64,000 bases of DNA from Actinocorallia longicatena. GTDB lineage: Bacteria > Actinomycetota > Actinomycetes > Streptosporangiales > Streptosporangiaceae. The notes beneath the pieces are model-generated. The model saw only the letters and a list, made by a program, of their open reading frames with translations. It searched no databases and was not told where the DNA came from. Positions 59,300 to 64,000 of this stretch are shown one piece after another. The stretch lies in the NCBI RefSeq assembly GCF_039534125.1, contig NZ_BAAAUV010000025.1:40908-104907 (forward strand), given 5' to 3'. The position numbers and the translations under genes were made by a program. Positions within the stretch are counted from its first letter, which is position 1, and every line of letters starts with the position of its first letter.

Positions 59300-60678
59300 G
59301 CTTGCGGCTCCTCAACGAGTGCCCGGGCGACGCGCTCGAGGCCCGCGACGCGGGAGCCCTTGAGGAGGACCACGTCCTGCGTCCTCAGCCGTTCGCCCAG
59401 CACGGTCACCGCCGTACCGACGTCATCCACCTGCACGCACTCTCCGTTCCATGACCCCACCTGCTTCGCGCCCTCCAGTAGGGGCGCCGCGGCCCGCCCG
59501 ACCGCGATCAGGCAGGCGACACCGCTCCGCGCGGCATGTTGTCCGATCTTCTCGTGTTCCGCAACGGAAGCGGCACCGAGTTCCGCCATGTGACCGAGCA
59601 CGGCTACGGCGCGTCGCCCCTCCGACATGCGGGCGAGGACGTCCAGGGCGGCCCGCATCGACTCGGGATTCGCGTTGTAGGCGTCGTTGATCACCGTCAG
59701 GCCGTCGGGGCGCCGGGTGACCTCCATCCGCCACCGGCTGACCGGGACGGCCTCCGACAGCGCCGCCACGATCTCGTGCAGCGGCATCCCCGCCTCGCGG
59801 GCGGCGGCCGCGGCGGCCAGGGCGTTCAGGACGGCGTGCGCGCCGTGCAGGCGCAGCGACACCGGAAGCGTCCCCTCCGGTGTGACCAGGGAGAACCTGG
59901 CCCTGCCCTCCTCGTCGTACCACTCCTCCGCGGCCCTGACGGCGGCCTCGGGGCTGCGGCCGAACAGGACGATCCGCCCGGACGTGCGGGCGGCCATCGT
60001 GCGCACCAGCGGATCGTCGGCGTTGAGGACCGCCGTGCCCTCGAGCGTCAGCGCCTCGACGAGCTCGCCCTTGGCCTCGGCCACGACCGCCTGGCTGCCG
60101 AACTCCCCGAGGTGGGCGGTGCCGACGTTCAGCACGACCGCGATGTCCGGCGGCGAGATCCTGGTGAGATAGGCGATGTGACCGACGCCACGGGCGCCCA
60201 TCTCCAGGACCAGGTGCCGGGTGGTGGCCTCGGCGCGCAGCGCGGTGAGCGGATGGCCGATCTCGTTGTTGAACGACCCGCGGGTCGCGACGGTCTCGCC
60301 GTGCCGCTCCAGGACCTGGGCGATGAGGTCCTTGGTCGAGGTCTTGCCGGAGGAGCCGGTGATCCCGATCACGGTCGTCTTCGGCAGCCGCTTCAGCACT
60401 CCCCTGGCCAGCTCCCCGAGGGCCGCCTGGACGTCGTCGACGACCACCACGGACAGCCCCGGCAGCGGCCGCTGCCCCAGCACGCCCGCGGCGCCCCGCT
60501 CCACCGCGCCCGGGGCGTGGTCGTGGCCGTCGGCCTTCTCCCCGGCGAACGCGGCGAACAGCGCCCCGGGGACCGCCTCCCGCGAGTCGATCACGACGGG
60601 TCCCGTGATCCGGGCGTCGGGCCCGTGCAGCATCCCGCCGGTGAGATCGGCGATCTCACTCAGGCTGATTTCGATCAA
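59296..60678 (-). CDS. murF: UDP-MurNAc-tripeptide--D-Ala-D-Ala ligase
   Basis: The 460-residue ligase finishes the stem peptide. GITGSSGKTSTKD is the ATP loop; LEMGARGVGHIAYL and NDAYNANPESMRAALD are the MurF signatures. It starts at a TTG whose bases overlap the murE stop (TTGA), so the level may be set by coupling to murE. Confidence 0.97.
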   Translation of the reverse strand: MIEISLSEIADLTGGMLHGPDARITGPVVIDSREAVPGALFAAFAGEKADGHDHAPGAVERGAAGVLGQRPLPGLSVVVVDDVQAALGELARGVLKRLPKTTVIGITGSSGKTSTKDLIAQVLERHGETVATRGSFNNEIGHPLTALRAEATTRHLVLEMGARGVGHIAYLTRISPPDIAVVLNVGTAHLGEFGSQAVVAEAKGELVEALTLEGTAVLNADDPLVRTMAARTSGRIVLFGRSPEAAVRAAEEWYDEEGRARFSLVTPEGTLPVSLRLHGAHAVLNALAAAAAAREAGMPLHEIVAALSEAVPVSRWRMEVTRRPDGLTVINDAYNANPESMRAALDVLARMSEGRRAVAVLGHMAELGAASVAEHEKIGQHAARSGVACLIAVGRAAAPLLEGAKQVGSWNGECVQVDDVGTAVTVLGERLRTQDVVLLKGSRVAGLERVARALVEEPQA

Positions 60679-62171
60679 GACAGGTCCCGGATGGTCTGCG
60701 CGAGCTTCTCGCGGTCGTCGAAGGGGATGACCCTCCCCTGCACGTACTGGCCCTGCTCATGGCCCTTGCCGGCGACGACCAGGACGTCGCCCGGCACCGC
60801 GCGGGAGACGGCCTCGCGGATCGCCGCGGCCCGGTCCAGATGGACGATCACCTCGGCGCGCTCGGACTCGGGCACCTTGAGCACCCCGTCGATCATCGCG
60901 CCGACGATCGCGAGGCCGTCCTCGGAGCGCGGGTTGTCGTTGGTGAGCACCACCACGTCGGCCAGGCGGGCCGAGGCCTCGCCCATCAGCGGGCGCTTGC
61001 CCTTGTCCCGATCGCCGCCGCAGCCCACCACGATGATCAGCTTCCCACGGGTGACCGGCCGCAGCGTCGTGAGAATCGCCTCGACGGCCCCCGGCTTGTG
61101 CGCGTAGTCGACCAGCGCCACGAAGTCCTGGCCCTCGTCGATCTTCTCGAGCCGGCCGGGGACGCCCGGGGCCCCGGCGACGCCCGCCGCCGCCTTGTGC
61201 AGCGGGATCCCGGCCTCGACCAGGGTGACGATCACGCCGAGGGCATTGGCGACGTTGAACGGCCCGGGGATGGCGACCGAGGCGTCGGCCTCTATCCCGC
61301 CGGGGCCCACGACCCGGAAGACGCTGCCGTCGGCGCCCAGGCGCACGTCCTCGGCCCACCAGTCCGCGCCGCGGTCGCCCGCGGCGGAGAAGGTCGTGAC
61401 GGGCACCTCGGCGACCTCCGTGAGCTGCCTGCCGTAGACGTCGTCGAGGTTGACCACGCCGATCCGGCTGTGCGCCGCGGTGAACAGCTTCGCCTTCGCC
61501 GCGAAATAGTCCTGCATCGTCGGGTGGTAGTCGAGGTGGTCCTGCGACAGGTTGGTGAACAGGGCGACGTCGAAGACCGCCCCGTCGACCCGGTGCTGGG
61601 AGAGCGCGTGGCTGGAGACCTCCATCGCCATCGCGCCGACGCCGCGTTCCACGGCCGTCGCGAAGATCGCGTGCAGGTCGGTCGCCTCGGGCGTGGTCAG
61701 CGCGGAGGGCAGCCGCTCCCCCGCCAGGCGCGTCTCGACCGTCCCGATCACCCCGGACGGCAGCCCCGCGCCCGCGAGACCCGCCTCCAGCAGGTAGGCG
61801 TTGGTGGTCTTGCCGCTGGTCCCGGTCACGCCGACGAGCAGCAGCCGCCGGGCGGGGTCGCCGTAGACGTAGGCGGCCGCCTCGCCCATCGCCGCCCGCA
61901 CGTCCGGGACGAGCAGCACCGGCAGGCCGGTCGCCTCCGACAGTTCCCTGCCCCGCTCGTCGGTCAGGATCGCGGTCGCGCCGTCCCTGGCCGCCTGCCC
62001 CGCGAACGAGGCGCCGTGGAAGTTCGCTCCGGACAGCGCCACGTAGAGATCGCCCGGACGCACCTTGCGCGAGTCGTGGGTGATCCCGGTGACCTCGCCG
62101 AAGGCCGGCGGCAGGCCCATCCGCTCCGTGAGCCCCACCAGAGGCCGTGCGGGGTTACTCGTAGGACGCAT
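60675..62171 (-). CDS. murE: UDP-MurNAc-L-Ala-D-Glu--diaminopimelate ligase
   Basis: The 498-residue ligase adds the third stem residue. VTGTSGKTTNAYLL is the ATP loop. The DNPR motif (in LTNDNPRSEDG, about 410-420) is the mark of ligases that use diaminopimelate rather than lysine, in line with an actinomycete wall. I use the ATG at 62171; an ATG eight codons earlier is possible. Sixty-nine bases part it from ftsI. Confidence 0.96.
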   Translation of the reverse strand: MRPTSNPARPLVGLTERMGLPPAFGEVTGITHDSRKVRPGDLYVALSGANFHGASFAGQAARDGATAILTDERGRELSEATGLPVLLVPDVRAAMGEAAAYVYGDPARRLLLVGVTGTSGKTTNAYLLEAGLAGAGLPSGVIGTVETRLAGERLPSALTTPEATDLHAIFATAVERGVGAMAMEVSSHALSQHRVDGAVFDVALFTNLSQDHLDYHPTMQDYFAAKAKLFTAAHSRIGVVNLDDVYGRQLTEVAEVPVTTFSAAGDRGADWWAEDVRLGADGSVFRVVGPGGIEADASVAIPGPFNVANALGVIVTLVEAGIPLHKAAAGVAGAPGVPGRLEKIDEGQDFVALVDYAHKPGAVEAILTTLRPVTRGKLIIVVGCGGDRDKGKRPLMGEASARLADVVVLTNDNPRSEDGLAIVGAMIDGVLKVPESERAEVIVHLDRAAAIREAVSRAVPGDVLVVAGKGHEQGQYVQGRVIPFDDREKLAQTIRDLS

Positions 62172-62240
62172 CGTTGTACTTTCTCGAACCGACATCGCTG
62201 TGTGTGATGCCGCCGGAGGCGTCCGGGTTGGCTACCCGAT

Positions 62241-64000
62241 TCAGTCGGCGGTCAACTTCAGGGGTGGCGCGGTGCCCCCCGTGGGCGGGACCTTCTGGGT
62301 CTGCAGGGCGAAGTTCATCAGTTCCCTGAAGACCGGCGCCGCCACGTCGCCACCGTAGTAGTCCTTCTGCGGGTTGTGCACGACAACCTGAACGACGACC
62401 TGCGGATCGTCGGCCGGGGCGAACCCGGCGAACATGCCCGTGTAGCCGTGGTAGCGGTGGAGCTTGTCGTCGTAGCGCTCCGCGGTCCCGGTCTTCCCCG
62501 CCACCCGGTAGCCGGGCAGCTTGGCGCTCTTGCCGGTGCCCTGGTTGACCACGGCCTCCAGCATCGAGGTGAGCCCGTGGGCGGTGGTCGGGCTGATCAC
62601 CTGGCGGGCCGCGGGGGGCGCCGCCGGCTGGAACTTGCCCTGGCCGTCGTAGGTCCCGGCGATCACGGTCGGCGGGACGCGCATCCCGCCGTTGGCGATG
62701 GTCGCGTAGACGCTCGCCATCTGGAGCGACGACACGGAGATCGTCTGGCCGAAGGAGATCGGCCAGCGGTCGGTGCCGCTCCACTTGTCCGGCGGGTTGA
62801 GCAGCCCGGCGGTCTCGCCGGGAAGGTCGATACCGGTCTTCTCCCCGAAGCCGAACGCGCGCAGGAAGCCGTAGATGTCGTCCTGCGACAGCCGCTCGCT
62901 GGCCAGCATCGTCCCGGTGTTGCTGGACTCCGAGAGGATCCCCGAGAACGTCAGCCGCTGGGTCTTGTGCGGGTGGGAGTCGCAGAACTTCTCGGTGAAC
63001 TTGTACAGGCAGTAGGGCACGGTGAAGACCGACTCCGGCGTGACGAGCCCCCGCTCCAGCAGGGCCGCCGCGGTGACGATCTTGCCGGTGCTGCCGGGTT
63101 CGAACGGCTCCTGGACCACCCGGTTCTTCAGGGCGTCGAGGGAGGCCCTGGAGTAGCGGTTGGGGTCGAAGGTCGGGGTGGAGGCCATCGCCAGGACCTG
63201 CCCGGTCGGCGTCATCACGACCGCGGTGCCCCAGTCGGCCTTGTCCTTCTTGACCTCGGCGGCGAGCAGCTCCTCGGCCTTCCACTGGATGTCCTGGTTG
63301 ATCGTCAGCTGGATGCCCTGGCCCGCGACGGCCTTCTTGGTCTGCCCGTCGCCCATCGGGATGTGCTGGCCGTCGCGGCCGATCTCGACGAGCTGGTGGC
63401 CGTCGGCGCCCTTGAGGAGCTTGTTCTCCTGGTACTCCAGGCCGCTGCCGCCGTCGCCCGCCTGGTTGACGAAGCCGATGAGGTTGGAGGCCACCGCGTT
63501 GGCGGGGTAGACGCGCCGCGACTCGGGGACGGTGCCGATCCCCGCGTACTTGAATGACATGATCAGCTTGGCCTGCTCGGGCGCGACCCGGTGGGCCAGC
63601 TCGGCGTACATCGTGTTCGGGCGGGTCAGGTTCTTGAGGACGTCCGCGGGGTTCAGCCCGAGGACGCTCGCCAGCCGGGCGGCGATCTCGTCGCGCCTGG
63701 CCGCCACGATCCGCGTGGGGTCGGCGAAGATCCCGAAGGCGTCCTGGGTCATCGCGAGGGGCGCGCCGGTGGCGTCGATGATCATTCCGCGGCGGGCGGG
63801 CAGGTCGATGTCGCGCATCCGCATCTTGATCGCCGCCTCGGAGTACTCCTTGCCCTTGATGGCCTGGAGCTGCACGAGCCGTCCGGCGAACAGCGAGAGG
63901 ATGAAGGCGATGATCAGCAGCCCGGCGTTGAGCCGCTTCATCGGGTCCGACAGCCGCAGCGCCGGGCGGCGCCGGGGCGGGGGGCGGCGGGGCGGGCGGG
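62241..64000 (-). CDS. ftsI: FtsI, class B penicillin-binding protein (N-terminus beyond the window)
   Basis: The septal transpeptidase partner of FtsW. From an internal Met at 63941 there are 566 residues: one helix (LLIIAFILSLFAGRLVQ), a dimerisation domain (to about 230) and a transpeptidase domain with EPGSTGK (nucleophile Ser near 283), SESSNTG and VAGKTGTAE. The frame stays open to the window edge and reads RRPALRLSDP just before that Met, which fits the basic cytoplasmic tail of actinomycete FtsI, so the true start is probably outside. ftsL would be expected next. Confidence 0.95.
   Translation of the reverse strand, partial: RPPRRPPPRRRPALRLSDPMKRLNAGLLIIAFILSLFAGRLVQLQAIKGKEYSEAAIKMRMRDIDLPARRGMIIDATGAPLAMTQDAFGIFADPTRIVAARRDEIAARLASVLGLNPADVLKNLTRPNTMYAELAHRVAPEQAKLIMSFKYAGIGTVPESRRVYPANAVASNLIGFVNQAGDGGSGLEYQENKLLKGADGHQLVEIGRDGQHIPMGDGQTKKAVAGQGIQLTINQDIQWKAEELLAAEVKKDKADWGTAVVMTPTGQVLAMASTPTFDPNRYSRASLDALKNRVVQEPFEPGSTGKIVTAAALLERGLVTPESVFTVPYCLYKFTEKFCDSHPHKTQRLTFSGILSESSNTGTMLASERLSQDDIYGFLRAFGFGEKTGIDLPGETAGLLNPPDKWSGTDRWPISFGQTISVSSLQMASVYATIANGGMRVPPTVIAGTYDGQGKFQPAAPPAARQVISPTTAHGLTSMLEAVVNQGTGKSAKLPGYRVAGKTGTAERYDDKLHRYHGYTGMFAGFAPADDPQVVVQVVVHNPQKDYYGGDVAAPVFRELMNFALQTQKVPPTGGTAPPLKLTAD

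Noticed and set aside
1..64000. CRISPR arrays, tRNA or rRNA genes, transposons, prophage
   Set aside because: Looked for repeated spaced units, tRNA-like cloverleaf ends and transposase motifs; none seen by eye. A tRNA scan would settle the tRNA question.

Overview
The window is a 64 kb stretch of very GC-rich, densely packed chromosome from a high-GC Gram-positive (actinomycete). The evidence is the gene set and order: a division and cell wall (dcw) cluster running into sepF, yggT and divIVA; a dual-function-type priA with no separate trpF in view; an ileS under a translational T-box; and the trp/his/lgt neighbourhood usual in Streptomyces-like genera. The content suggests a filamentous actinomycete, perhaps Streptosporangiales, but genus is inferred, not shown. 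I saw no rRNA, tRNA, insertion sequence, prophage or CRISPR. Most genes lie on the minus strand.

Layout, left to right. 1-6.4 kb: a cut-off DeoR-type regulator, then glutamate synthase gltB-gltD (transcribed right to left) ending in a 16-bp-stem terminator. 6.6-11.7 kb: two paralogous membrane-anchored proteins, a VIT1/CCC1-type metal transporter, lgt with a long acidic tail, and a DsbA-like/MauE-like redox pair. 11.9-17.1 kb: trpA, trpB, trpC, a DUF2752 protein, an OmpR-type regulator, the Trp-associated membrane protein and hisI. 17.2-24.0 kb: a cold-shock protein, an asymmetric heterodimeric ABC exporter, a HEAT-like protein, a small lipoprotein and an ATP-grasp protein. 24.0-34.3 kb: hisF, ridA, priA, then five unrelated genes (flavin monooxygenase, GH15 hydrolase, two small membrane proteins, polysaccharide deacetylase), then hisH, a 46-residue membrane protein, hisB, hisC and hisD. 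The histidine genes thus form blocks separated by insertions.

34.3-41.8 kb is a housekeeping and accessory mix: membrane proteins, YbaK, chorismate mutase, DUF1269, a divergent metallo-hydrolase/TetR pair with two tandem operators, GNAT, rluD, lspA, a DksA/TraR protein and a DUF167 protein. 41.8-45.3 kb: a TACAAT promoter element, an ileS T-box whose two alternative pairings can be traced base by base, ileS itself on the plus strand, and a terminator with 19-bp arms. 45.3-48.0 kb: a secreted RNase Sa-type ribonuclease, a DUF1707/LiaF-like protein and an unusual membrane protein with two His/Cys modules joined by a long Trp-dotted linker.

48.2-64 kb, all minus strand: ftsI (cut by the window edge), murE, murF, mraY, murD, ftsW, murG, murC, ftsQ, ftsZ, yggS, sepF, yggT, divIVA. 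Start/stop overlaps of 1-4 bp from murE to ftsW point to one coupled transcript; ftsZ has a convincing promoter of its own in the ftsQ-ftsZ gap. Nothing here is clearly a new system. The parts most worth a second look are the His/Cys module protein, the lgt tail, the paralogous pair at 6.6-8.2 kb, the T-box detail, and the hairpin with a mini-ORF between trpC and trpB.
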